A stretch of DNA of 64,000 bases from positions 62,001 to 126,000 of the forward strand of contig JAEWSH010000061.1 in assembly GCA_023398375.1 (NCBI GenBank), written 5' to 3'. Below are positions 25,476-33,898 of this stretch, in pieces. This DNA comes from Bacillota bacterium. GTDB lineage: Bacteria; Bacillota; Clostridia; Lachnospirales; Lachnospiraceae. The number at the start of each line of letters is the position of its first letter. Position 1 is the stretch's first letter. Both the position numbers and the translations under genes were made by a program. The notes under the pieces are model-generated. The model was not told the origin of the DNA and ran no database searches. It saw only the letters and a list, made by a program, of their open reading frames with translations.

Positions 25476-26147
25476 ATGATGATAAAATTATTCAGATATG
25501 AAAGTGATCTTGTACATACTTTCCAAAAAAATCATACATTAAATAATGACTCTATTATAATCCCCGAACTTAAAATACGTTGGGGAAATATTGATTTAGT
25601 CGAAATAAGTAACGCCTATTCCCCATTCACACCGGATCAATGCGAAGTATTAAGCAAATCATCTTGTGCAAAAATTTTTATGCGTTTAAAAAATAGACGC
25701 CCTATATCCAAAAGTACATTATTTAAGGGGTTAGGTTTGAGTGAATCCACTTTTTCCAAGTGCCTTGGAGATTTAATAAAAGCAAATCTTGTAATAAAAA
25801 CAAATAATTTATATGTAAGAAATATAATGTTTGTTTTTCCTAACGTAATTATTACCGGTTACGAAGCAAAATTAAGTGACTATAACAAGGCTCTTTATCA
25901 GGCAACTATCAACCGAGAGTTTGTTGATTATAGTTATATGGTCTTTCCTATGAATATTGCTAATAACATTCTCCAAAAACACAAAGATCTAATACAGTCG
26001 CTTAATATTGGATTAATAGGTGTGGAAAATGAAAACAATATCGTGTTAATAAAATCTTGTAAAAACAAACCCGTAAAACCATATATCCGGTTAATGAATT
26101 TAGCATTATCAAGTAATATAAATTATATTGAGCAAACTGTTTTTTAA
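25476..26147 (+). CDS. Winged-helix protein of unknown function
   Basis: 223 residues, RBS AAGGAGG. A helical middle (MRLKNRRPISKSTLFKGLGLSESTFSKCLGDLIKANLVIK) has a winged-helix pattern near residues 68-108. The N- and C-terminal parts are unassigned. It is one of the few plus-strand genes in the left half of the element. It could be a regulator of the neighbouring cargo or an accessory replication or defence protein; no family is recognised. Confidence 0.5.
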   Translation: MMIKLFRYESDLVHTFQKNHTLNNDSIIIPELKIRWGNIDLVEISNAYSPFTPDQCEVLSKSSCAKIFMRLKNRRPISKSTLFKGLGLSESTFSKCLGDLIKANLVIKTNNLYVRNIMFVFPNVIITGYEAKLSDYNKALYQATINREFVDYSYMVFPMNIANNILQKHKDLIQSLNIGLIGVENENNIVLIKSCKNKPVKPYIRLMNLALSSNINYIEQTVF

Positions 26148-26160
26148 TAGTTTGCTTTTT
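26131..26160 (+). terminator. Terminator overlapping the end of the winged-helix gene
   Basis: AGCAAACT pairs with AGTTTGCT, followed by TTTTTAT; the stem includes the last codons and stop. It also lies at the end of the convergent minus-strand pair. Confidence 0.75.
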
Positions 26161-27352
26161 ATATTAATGCAATTCTTTTCTTAAACATCTCAATTCCCAA
26201 TATCCAACTATCCAAATGTTTAGATTCTATCTTTATTCGATTATAAATCTCCTTATTTTGCACAAGATTTTCTAATATTTCACTATACAACTTTTTCGAT
26301 TCCTTAATAGCACCTTGTACATAATTTATTTTATCAGATAATTCTTCGAAATCATTTACTTCACTAATAAAAATATGTAGTGCTTGCCAATATTGTTGTT
26401 CTAAGTCAACAAAAGAAATTGCATCTTGATCATATTTTACATCTTCATCTATATCACATCCCGAAAGCAACGAATCCACGTCAATAGCTCCACCAATGTT
26501 ATTGATATTATCAAATGTAATATATGAAAGCAACGGAATACTTGTGTATCTCTTTTTCCGTATTCCCATAGTGTCTATCTCCTCAAATCTTTCTTTTCTA
26601 AAAATTCGCAAAGTATTAAACCACCCGGTAGCGACATACTCACAATCTAGCATTGCCGATAAAATCCCGTTCATAAAAGTATATCCATTGATTATATTAA
26701 ATCCCATTTGCCTTAATGAATAAATAAAATAAATAATATTAGCAATATTTTCAGAATCCATATACTCATAATTTTTTTCTTGGTTTTCATCATGGCATAA
26801 AATAAAATATATCCCATCCTTATTATCTACATTCTCGCTCAAATCCTCGAGCATTTCATCAACATCAGATTTGCTATGAAAAAAACTAGTTGCAATAAGT
26901 AGTGATAAGTAATATTTATTAAATTCATATTTTTTACGACAATATTCATAAATATCAAGAGAATAATCAAATTTCCAATCTAAACTTTGAATATAAAATC
27001 CGGGAGTAATTAGATTATTCGATATACTTTTAGTACTAGTCCCATGACTATCTAGAAAGTTAAGGAGCTCCGGTGTTTGCTTTCTCCAATCTCGTCGAGT
27101 TATTCCCGTTGGGTAATTCGGATAATTTTCTAAATTTTTAAATTTACTCCCCTCAAATGTAGAGTAGTACAATTGAGGATCTAAAAAAGTGGTGTCTTTG
27201 TCTAAAAATCCGGTTCTTTCAATATAGTCTTTAATTGATGAATATTTTTCTTCTCTAGGAGCAAAAATCGCACCTTGTAAATAATCTGATTCCATTGCTA
27301 TTTCAATTTTTTTCCCTTTAGCGGATCCATGTTGTGCTAACAGTTTAGTCAT
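26159..27352 (-). CDS. Unknown protein, partner of the overlapping kinase gene
   Basis: 397 residues, soluble. The N-terminal part (MTKLLAQHGSAKGKKIE...FLDPQLYYSTF) and middle (GIYFILCHDENQEKNYEYMD, then NIINGYTFMNGILSAMLDCEYVATGWFN) alternate strands and helices like a TIM-barrel, but no family is recognised. The start (ATG 27352) overlaps the kinase stop by 8 bases (ATGACTAA), so translation is coupled and the two products most likely act together, perhaps as effector and kinase or kinase substrate. Candidates are phage-defence or exclusion cargo; this is inference. Confidence 0.6.
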   Translation of the reverse strand: MTKLLAQHGSAKGKKIEIAMESDYLQGAIFAPREEKYSSIKDYIERTGFLDKDTTFLDPQLYYSTFEGSKFKNLENYPNYPTGITRRDWRKQTPELLNFLDSHGTSTKSISNNLITPGFYIQSLDWKFDYSLDIYEYCRKKYEFNKYYLSLLIATSFFHSKSDVDEMLEDLSENVDNKDGIYFILCHDENQEKNYEYMDSENIANIIYFIYSLRQMGFNIINGYTFMNGILSAMLDCEYVATGWFNTLRIFRKERFEEIDTMGIRKKRYTSIPLLSYITFDNINNIGGAIDVDSLLSGCDIDEDVKYDQDAISFVDLEQQYWQALHIFISEVNDFEELSDKINYVQGAIKESKKLYSEILENLVQNKEIYNRIKIESKHLDSWILGIEMFKKRIALI

Positions 27353-28355
27353 TATTGAAATCCTCCCTCAATACTCTTAAAGTTTCTTTAAAGCTATCTA
27401 TCGTACTAAAACGATTTTTCCGTTCAACTTGTAATAATTTTCCTAATACTAAAAATACTTGTTGGCTCTTTTTATTCTCATCAACTTCACTGAAAAAGAT
27501 ATCCTCAATTTCCCTATCCATTTTATTTAGTAATTCTTCGTGTGGTTTTACGCAACTCTTATCTATATACATTTTAATAGGATTTATTTTAGTTACTATT
27601 TCAAACGCTACAATTCCTATAGAATAAAGATCACTCGTAAAATCAGCATTAAGCGCATAACCGTAATATTGTTCAGGTGAAACATAATGTCTTTTTCCCA
27701 TAATATAGCCAAACTCCGTACTATTTCTACTTACAATCTTAACCACTCCCGGATCTATAACTCTTATTTTATCACTTTGTATCATTATATTATCCGGAGA
27801 TAAGTCTCTGTGTACAATATCGTGTTCGACAAATTTCTCAATAATAAGTGACATATCCCACAAAAATTTTATGACCAAGTTTATCCTATCATCTGTATAA
27901 GTTTTTATATATTCCTCAAGTGTTACGCCATTTATTGCCTCTTCAATAAGGATACTATAAAACGCTTGGTTTATCTTAATATCTTCCAAGGAATAATATA
28001 CCTTAGGAAATTGTGAATCATATTCATTACAGACTTCAACATATCTTGTAAACGATCGTTTATTATAATATATTAAATCTGAAACTCTATCTATATCCTC
28101 TAAAAAATCGTCACAATCGACAAGTTTCTCAAAGAGATCTTCAACGTTCTCACATTCCTCTACTTTGATACTTGGAGGAATAGAAATATCTTTTAAATAG
28201 TTAAAATATTTTCCTATGTATATAGGAACATCATTGTTGTCATATACAAAATAACTGATAGATTGTCCCCGAATATTCTTATTTGCCAAAATCGTAAAAT
28301 CATTATTCCATAAATTATGTTCTTTTAAAATTTTTTCTATTATTTTTTTATACAT
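27345..28355 (-). CDS. Serine/threonine protein kinase-like protein
   Basis: 336 residues. Catalytic loop HRDLSPDN at 182-189 has catalytic Asp184 and Asn189; DPG replaces DFG at 201-203; APE-like SPE at 226-228 (YVSPEQYYG); subdomain IX DLYSIGIVAFE at 242-252. The nucleotide loop is reduced and the N-terminal lobe starts after about 70 unusual residues, with Lys at PIYIGKYF. The kinase core is therefore likely active. It lacks the PASTA or membrane segments of housekeeping PrkC. It is first in a two-gene unit with its own promoter after a terminator, and its location in a phage satellite suggests defence or phage-modulating cargo. Confidence 0.85.
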   Translation of the reverse strand: MYKKIIEKILKEHNLWNNDFTILANKNIRGQSISYFVYDNNDVPIYIGKYFNYLKDISIPPSIKVEECENVEDLFEKLVDCDDFLEDIDRVSDLIYYNKRSFTRYVEVCNEYDSQFPKVYYSLEDIKINQAFYSILIEEAINGVTLEEYIKTYTDDRINLVIKFLWDMSLIIEKFVEHDIVHRDLSPDNIMIQSDKIRVIDPGVVKIVSRNSTEFGYIMGKRHYVSPEQYYGYALNADFTSDLYSIGIVAFEIVTKINPIKMYIDKSCVKPHEELLNKMDREIEDIFFSEVDENKKSQQVFLVLGKLLQVERKNRFSTIDSFKETLRVLREDFNND

Positions 28356-28446
28356 AAACTCACCCGTAATATATAGTTATTAATTTTTCTATTATTTATA
28401 TGATAGTTCAAAAAACTTACTTAATCAACATAATTTGCTAAATCAA

Positions 28447-28476
28447 TAAAAACCCCGTCATTTTACGAGGTTTTTA
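28447..28476. terminator. Terminator between the radical SAM and kinase genes
   Basis: AAAAACCCCGT pairs with ACGAGGTTTTT (mismatch at one base); T-rich on both strands. It separates the terS-radical SAM unit from the kinase pair. Confidence 0.75.
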
Positions 28477-28516
28477 TATTACTTCTATTATTTAATTGTC
28501 TTACATAATTCCTCAT

Positions 28517-29533
28517 TTAAGAATGGGGTTTGCCGTTCTCGTCAAAGAATTCAAAATAACCCTCCTCGATCGTTGCTCTGTTTTCCAATAGCTTGTAGAT
28601 ACCCTCAAAGAATTTTCGGTTATCATCATTGAGAAATGGTTCACTTTCTTTTAGTATCTTCTCAGCCTCGAGCATATTCCAATAGAGATCATACACATAT
28701 TTCCGTACATTCCACGGTAGCAACCTTGCAAAGATATTTTTCTCCCATGTCAAGATTTGATTAGTTATCTTATTATAAATATCGCGTAACCGGGTTAGCT
28801 GAATGACTTGATCTGATTTATTCCATACCTTAATACTTTCGAGAATATTGTCTTTTACATTGCCAATCCTATAGGTGTTTGTATCGTCCTCCTTATAGGT
28901 AAACGCGTCTAAACAATAAATATTTCCAATATCTGTTATTGTAATATTACAATTTATGTTATTACGATAATATGGGACCCGGTAAGCGATCGGATTGCGA
29001 TATAAAGTAACTAAATTATATCTAGGATTCTTTGCGATTTTTTTTATTTCTTCCCAATGTTCAACGGCATTCCCAATACACACAACATAATTATTCCTCT
29101 CAAGATCAACCGTAAATCCTTTAGCTATATAGAAATCCGCTGTCAGTGAAGATTTAACTTGATTATGGAATGGATCGTAACTGATTACTATCTTTGACTT
29201 TTTTTTCGTTGTAAACTCTGTAAATTCACGAAAGAGATCGCAAAACTCCTCACTCTGTATCGTTCCATTAGTTATAACTCTGACTTTTTCAACGACTATA
29301 TTCCTTTTTTTTAAGCTATCTAACAAGTATCTGATTCGCTCCAATTCTATTAATGGCTCTCCACCGCTTATATATAGTTTTCGTATGTATTGCGTTTGAT
29401 CCAATAGAGCGTCGATCGTTTTATTGGAGATTGATTGATCCTCCGGCTCTCCATTCATGCAATGAATACAATTCCGATTACATTTTCGCGTTATATCTAC
29501 AATGAGTAATTTTTTAAAATTTAATTTTTCCAT
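28517..29533 (-). CDS. Radical SAM enzyme (phage-associated, function unknown)
   Basis: 338 residues. The cluster motif CNRNCIHC (Cys18, Cys22, Cys25) and SGGEPL near 56-61 mark a radical SAM enzyme, with NGTIQ at the strand-four position. A pair of cysteines in CNITITDIGNIYC (around 200-212) resembles a partial SPASM/Twitch auxiliary site. A C-terminal helical extension follows (about 100 residues). It starts 8 bases after the TerS stop, with the RBS inside terS, so it is co-expressed with packaging. No precursor peptide gene was seen nearby. The CxxxCxxC context differs from viperin, so a ddhNTP product is not claimed. Confidence 0.9.
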   Translation of the reverse strand: MEKLNFKKLLIVDITRKCNRNCIHCMNGEPEDQSISNKTIDALLDQTQYIRKLYISGGEPLIELERIRYLLDSLKKRNIVVEKVRVITNGTIQSEEFCDLFREFTEFTTKKKSKIVISYDPFHNQVKSSLTADFYIAKGFTVDLERNNYVVCIGNAVEHWEEIKKIAKNPRYNLVTLYRNPIAYRVPYYRNNINCNITITDIGNIYCLDAFTYKEDDTNTYRIGNVKDNILESIKVWNKSDQVIQLTRLRDIYNKITNQILTWEKNIFARLLPWNVRKYVYDLYWNMLEAEKILKESEPFLNDDNRKFFEGIYKLLENRATIEEGYFEFFDENGKPHS

Positions 29534-29541
29534 ATTTTCTC

Positions 29542-30027
29542 CTATTGTCTAATTGACGGCTTAGTAAACTGAGCAAACTTGTTAATTTTCGCAGGTTGGA
29601 TCGGCTTAGGATCCGGCAAGACTAACTTACATCGTGACGATATAGTTAATCCAAGGTCACTAGCTGACGCTCTACATGCCCGATAATATCGATCTTGGAT
29701 CCTAGAAAGTCGGTCTAATTGTTCTAAATCATTAAAAGTTGCCGGTTTTCTTATTACTTTTGTAACGCGTTCGTACATATCACGGCTAATAATAAATCGT
29801 GTTAGCGCGTCAATGTCTAGATTCGTCATGATCTTAAGCTCGATAAGCTGATCGGCGATCTTTTGAAACTCGTCTGCTTGTTTCTTTGTAAGAATTGCCG
29901 GGGGAATTACGTTATCGCTCGGAGCCTTAATCTCTGCCCGGCGACGTTGTTCAATTTGCTCTTTTGTGTAATGGGATTTACCCTGAGCAACGATTAATTC
30001 AATCGGTTTTTGTCTGTTATTTGACAT
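29542..30027 (-). CDS. terS: Terminase small subunit, P27 family
   Basis: 161 residues from ATG with GGAGG upstream. The sequence matches the P27 family throughout: KPIELIVAQGKSH, PSDNVIPPAILTKKQADEFQKIADQLIELKIM, TNLDIDALTRFIIS, and CRASASDLGLTISSRCKLV. TerS recognises the packaging site and recruits the large subunit. No large subunit is encoded, so the element must borrow a helper phage enzyme, a defining PICI strategy. A 283-base gene-free G/C-rich stretch lies just upstream. Confidence 0.93.
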   Translation of the reverse strand: MSNNRQKPIELIVAQGKSHYTKEQIEQRRRAEIKAPSDNVIPPAILTKKQADEFQKIADQLIELKIMTNLDIDALTRFIISRDMYERVTKVIRKPATFNDLEQLDRLSRIQDRYYRACRASASDLGLTISSRCKLVLPDPKPIQPAKINKFAQFTKPSIRQ

Positions 30028-30039
30028 TTTTACCTCCAT

Positions 30040-30310
30040 TTTCTGAAATAGTTTCTTAAAAGGATTTTTTGCTACGAAAGCCCCCTACGCAACCGTTGTT
30101 CCCTAAAGGCTTGGTAGAATTTCACCCACCCCTACCCCCTCGGCTTTGCTGAGGCTCGACCGTAATTGGTCGTTCGTGTATTTCTACCCTAAAAACAAAG
30201 GTCGCTATATGAGGCTTATACGAGGTTACAAGACTATACCTCTAACCTATCGAGGAGCCTTAAACGTCGTTTATCTTCCTCTTTCTATTGATTATCTTTC
30301 TATTCCTCAT
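30040..30310 (-). other. Candidate packaging (cos/pac) region upstream of terS
   Basis: Gene-free stretch with a strikingly polarised motif at 30121-30142, TTCACCCACCCCTACCCCCT on the plus strand (G-rich on the minus strand), and dyads such as CGACCGTAATTGGTCG. In cos-type phages the packaging site is just upstream of terS. Assignment is inference from position and composition. Confidence 0.4.
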
Positions 30311-30757
30311 TCAATCTAGCTCATACTCTCGTATACTTTTATTATGTACCGGTATCACTACCTCGTCTAAAGCTAAACCGTGTAACTTAGTGATCCGGGA
30401 GTATGACAATTTCATTTGATCCGCTACATCGTCAAGTGAAAGATTATCTATATAACGTAACTGTAACAACATGATATAACGAGGGTTATTAATATTATTT
30501 ATAGTGTCCTCAATCTCTTGTCGCTTTTCCTCTGCTTGTCTGAGCCGTTTAGATAAACTATCCTCAAGCTCGGTCTTATCAAAGATAATATCCACCGTAT
30601 CTATTGTAGAACCTCCTCTCGGCATATCTGATAACTTAGGAGATTTCACATTGTAGAGCCGGTCATTCTTATTTTTGATTTTATCTTTAATTATTTCAAT
30701 ATTTGCAAGTGTCCAATAATAACCCTCTAAGTATCGGACTTTATCAGCTCTAGTCAT
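30311..30757 (-). CDS. ArpU/DUF1492-like phage transcriptional regulator (sigma-4-like)
   Basis: 148 residues. YLEGYYWTLANIEIIKDKIKNKNDRL then KSPKLSDMPRGG is the DUF1492/ArpU N-terminal pattern; the C-terminal LRYIDNLSLDDVADQMKLSYSRITKLHG is a sigma-70 region 4 helix-turn-helix. Family members activate late or packaging genes of phages. It is a tandem paralogue of the frameshifted gene upstream (aligned along the whole length), and precedes terS, so it may drive it. RBS AAGGAG. Confidence 0.85.
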   Translation of the reverse strand: MTRADKVRYLEGYYWTLANIEIIKDKIKNKNDRLYNVKSPKLSDMPRGGSTIDTVDIIFDKTELEDSLSKRLRQAEEKRQEIEDTINNINNPRYIMLLQLRYIDNLSLDDVADQMKLSYSRITKLHGLALDEVVIPVHNKSIREYELD

Positions 30758-30781
30758 AATCCACTCCTTACTTATTGGTAT

Positions 30782-31212
30782 TTAAATATGTTCCGGTAAC
30801 ACCACTAGATCTAAAGCATTATTATGTAATGTAGTAATCCAAGTGTAGCTATAACCCATTCTGTCCGCCGTCTCAGTTAAAGAACGATTATTAATATATA
30901 CATCAATCAACAAAGATACGGATCTTGGATCACTGACCGCCATAATTACATTTTCTATTTCCACTTTCTTTTCCATAGCTTTTTTAACATTCTCTTCAAA
31001 TCTATTTCAAGCTCTGACTTATCCGCTATCATATCTAAGGTAGTAACCGGAGTCCCTCCTCTTGGCATATCGGAAAGCTTGGGAGAACGTACACTATAAA
31101 GACGGTCATTTTTACATTTTATTTTTTCTTGGAGCATTTCGATATTTTGTAACGCCCAATAATAGCCGTCTAAATATTTACTTTTTTTGATACGCTCTTT
31201 TCTATCAGACAA
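30782..31212 (-). CDS. ArpU/DUF1492-like regulator, probably joined by -1 ribosomal frameshift
   Basis: The upstream part (from TTG at 31212, GGGAGG 8 bases before) reads to TAG at 30958-30960; the helix-turn-helix half is open in the -1 frame to 30782. At 30985-30979 the minus strand carries A AAA AAG in the correct zero-frame phase. A -1 slip gives ...MLKKAMEKKVEIENVI..., which aligns without gaps over 15 residues to LRQAEEKRQEIEDTI of the intact paralogue at 30311-30757. A one-base deletion in an A7 run is the alternative. Without the slip an 85-residue product lacking the HTH would be made; a separate ATG at 30976 has only a weak RBS. Confidence 0.7.
30979..30985 (-). other. Slippery heptamer A AAA AAG
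   Basis: Same heptamer as the efficient bacterial -1 site of dnaX, in the matching reading phase. Upstream GAAGAGAATG may act as a weak SD-like stimulator; no strong downstream stem was seen. Confidence 0.65.
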
Positions 31213-31231
31213 ATTTTTCACCTCCCTTTTC

Positions 31232-31510
31232 TGTCACAAAGTCACAAAAAATTTTGTAATTCCTTATATATATGATATTTGTATATAACCATGTAATAAT
31301 ATATATCTATATCTATTATTCTTATTAAATATAGAAAAAATAATAAGATATTGTGACAAAGTAGTATAAACCCTTATAAATGCTGACTTTCACGTGTCAC
31401 AAAACTTTTGAAAAATTCTGTGACAACTTGTGACATTGTGACAATTATTTTTTGTGTCACAAAACTCGTCTCGATTTGTCACAGAATTTTAAGTGTACTT
31501 TTGTGACAAA
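31232..31510. other. Iteron-type replication origin
   Basis: TGTGACA or its complement TGTCACA occurs exactly at about 31232, 31352, 31395, 31419, 31429, 31437, 31454, 31477 and 31502, plus a partial copy at 31241. One cluster of two on the left is separated from the right cluster by an AT-rich stretch (31256-31350). This flanking of an AT-rich core by two iteron sets next to the primase-helicase gene is the known layout of SaPI-type origins. This covers the gene-free stretch 31,213-31,516. Confidence 0.8.
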
Positions 31511-31516
31511 ATAAAT

Positions 31517-33445
31517 TTAAATTTCTTCGAGTTCCGGTATAAAGAAACGATCTCGCCGATCTTTAGAGATACGATCTTGCTTTACCGTAAAATTATATTT
31601 TGTCTTGATTTCTTTATAAAACGTATTTTTCGTAGGAATATTTTTTACACCCGAGATCGTACACCAATCCTTAAACTCGCTATAAAATTCCTTTTGCGGT
31701 TTTAACAACAAATCTTCTTTCTTATAACCCACATCTTCAACCCAAGATAACACGGTCGAGTTTTGAACCTTATAATCTTCCAAAGCCTTTTTAACAATTT
31801 CCGGCTCTGTAAATGCTCCATTTTTCATAAGTCGATGTATTCCGTCGATTGCAAGATTAAGTAAATATGATAAGGCTACCGGGGTGAAAATCTTTTCCTC
31901 GATTAAGGGATCATAATCCGGATCCTTACTCGTAAACTTTGCCAAAAAAGGAATAAACGTTAACCGTCGATACATTCCCTCTGATTTGTCTTGATAGTGA
32001 GGGAGCTCATTACAAGAAAAAATATGCTTTGCATACGGTTTGAATGTAAATGGACGCTCTCCCTTATTTTCTGCTAGTAGTGCATTTCCGGAAAAAAGCG
32101 TTTTTATTGTCCCGGTATCACGTATAGGCTTATTATTAATATCATCACCTATGTTTACGAGCTTATGTTCCAACACGGCTATATTAAAACGTTCTGTTAG
32201 TTTATCGAGTTCGATAGCTGAGCAATTCGCCTCTCCAATCATTTTTTTAATTAGATCTAAGATCGTACTCTTACCATTGGATCCACTTCCGAAAAACATA
32301 AAAGCCTTATTGTATTTACATTCTTTCACTAAACAATAGCCGACCATTTCGCCGAAAAGATCGATAACCTCTTGATCCCCTCGAAAAACACGATTGAGCA
32401 TTTTATCAAGGTCAGCGTTGTAAGCCGTCGGATCATATGTAACCGGTATTCGATCAAACTCGATAGCCTCCGGTGTAAATTGTAGTAGCGCGCCCGTCCT
32501 CACATTGAGCCTTGTATTTTTCAGATTTATAATATAGGGATCAGATACAATAGCAGAGCGATCAATCTCGGTCTTTATTTGTATATAGCGCATTACTTCG
32601 GAGCGTTGTTGAGTCTTTATATCCTTGTACATATCGATCATTTTTCTTTCAATGCTCCGGTTGTCCTTTTGATAATAACCGTCCTCATAGATATAGATCT
32701 GAGTCCCTACGGTAATGATCCGGTACTCCTCGATCAACTTGTCTCCAAATTCACTATGAGAGAATTTACCGACCGTTTGCTCTTTGATCTGCTTATCCAT
32801 TTCCTCGTCGCTCTTAAAAGCGTCGTCCCGGCAGATTAGAGAGATCTCGTTATCCGGGAGCGGATCCTCAAACACGTAAGAATTGATAACATTGATCGTT
32901 TCAATAACCGGATCTTTCTTAAAGCCTTTTGATTGTAAATACACTATATAATTAAAAAGCTCTTGATTACGTCCGTCGCCGTCTCTCATGCCTTTAAAAT
33001 TAAACTTATCACTAGGTGTTGAGATCGGTCTTAACCAATTCGGAACCTCCTCGATCTCTTTCCCAGGACACTTGCGGATCCATTCTCGATCGACGCCGTT
33101 ATCTCTGATCTTAACGTAAGCGTTCTTGGAGTGAGACTTACAATCGGAAAAGATCCCACAAGCTAACCGAGTCTTTTTAAAACATTTCCAAGGCTCCTCG
33201 GACTTAAACCAAAAATGATAACCTCGAGTTGTTTTCATAACCCGACATTTGAGATCCAAACCCTCGACGATCTTAAGCATGATCTCGGCGTCTTGCTTTG
33301 TATCGAAATCTAATATAATAATCGGCTTAGGGACGATAAGACCTATATTATCGAAATCCTTAACCTCGTCCCAAGCCTTACCTCCGACGCCGTCTTTGAA
33401 AGAGTGGGTAGCTCGTTTTTGATCATCTAATATTACATATTGCAA
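31517..33445 (-). CDS. Primase-helicase (AEP-type primase domain plus D5/SF3 helicase)
   Basis: 642 residues from TTG with GGGAGG 9 bases upstream, starting directly after the previous stop (TAATTG). Residues 1-140 hold a primase-polymerase-like domain (DFD at 46-48, RGYHFWF at 74-80). The D5-N domain follows, then the SF3 helicase: Walker A GSGSNGKST at 386-394, Walker B region NIGDD at 431-435, motif C HIFSCNELP at 474-482. It unwinds and primes the adjacent iteron origin, thus acting as the PICI Rep-Pri in one protein. The origin lies just downstream of its stop. Confidence 0.92.
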   Translation of the reverse strand: MQYVILDDQKRATHSFKDGVGGKAWDEVKDFDNIGLIVPKPIIILDFDTKQDAEIMLKIVEGLDLKCRVMKTTRGYHFWFKSEEPWKCFKKTRLACGIFSDCKSHSKNAYVKIRDNGVDREWIRKCPGKEIEEVPNWLRPISTPSDKFNFKGMRDGDGRNQELFNYIVYLQSKGFKKDPVIETINVINSYVFEDPLPDNEISLICRDDAFKSDEEMDKQIKEQTVGKFSHSEFGDKLIEEYRIITVGTQIYIYEDGYYQKDNRSIERKMIDMYKDIKTQQRSEVMRYIQIKTEIDRSAIVSDPYIINLKNTRLNVRTGALLQFTPEAIEFDRIPVTYDPTAYNADLDKMLNRVFRGDQEVIDLFGEMVGYCLVKECKYNKAFMFFGSGSNGKSTILDLIKKMIGEANCSAIELDKLTERFNIAVLEHKLVNIGDDINNKPIRDTGTIKTLFSGNALLAENKGERPFTFKPYAKHIFSCNELPHYQDKSEGMYRRLTFIPFLAKFTSKDPDYDPLIEEKIFTPVALSYLLNLAIDGIHRLMKNGAFTEPEIVKKALEDYKVQNSTVLSWVEDVGYKKEDLLLKPQKEFYSEFKDWCTISGVKNIPTKNTFYKEIKTKYNFTVKQDRISKDRRDRFFIPELEEI

Positions 33446-33829
33446 TTAAGTTTCCCTCCCGATCTTTGCGCTCCTCGATTTGATTATATTTTCTTTTGGG
33501 ATTTTATCTTTCCATTGTGCCCGGTAGTATGCTCCTATAAAATTATCACTACCCACCATAGTAACCGGAAATGGATCGATCTCTATCATTGCCATACGTA
33601 AAAGATCTCTGTGAAAAAGTGTATTCGTATCTTTTTCAGCTCGATCTAAAATATCCCATTGATAAATTAATTTTTCATTTTGAGGGACTATGTATTGTCC
33701 TATCTTTTCATAAAGCGTCGGATCCGGTCGCTCAAGGTGCTCGTCAATCCAATTTCTGAGAATAATAAACTCTTTTTCGTGATATGGGTATCCTGGATCC
33801 ATTGCTTTAAACTTTGTATTTTCTTCCAT
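33446..33829 (-). CDS. Hypothetical protein preceding the primase-helicase
   Basis: 127 residues, soluble. Features such as DPGYPYHEKEFIILRNWIDEHLERPDPTLYEKI and FHRDLLRMAMIEIDPFPVTMVGSDNFIGAYYRAQWKDKI have no family I can name. The stop is immediately followed by the primase start, so it is likely a replication accessory factor. RBS GGGAGGT. Confidence 0.6.
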   Translation of the reverse strand: MEENTKFKAMDPGYPYHEKEFIILRNWIDEHLERPDPTLYEKIGQYIVPQNEKLIYQWDILDRAEKDTNTLFHRDLLRMAMIEIDPFPVTMVGSDNFIGAYYRAQWKDKIPKENIIKSRSAKIGRET

Positions 33830-33898
33830 GCTGACCTCCCGTTTCTTTTTAATTTATGTTCTATGACGATAAGACCTCGCTTAGTACCTCCTCAAATG

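Noticed and set aside
27345..28355. PrkC-type housekeeping kinase.
   Set aside because: No PASTA repeats or membrane helix, altered DFG (DPG), and it lies inside the mobile element with an overlapping unknown partner.
28517..29533. Viperin-like antiviral nucleotide synthase.
   Set aside because: The cluster motif context and C-terminal half do not resemble viperin, and no nucleotide kinase typical of pVip loci is adjacent.
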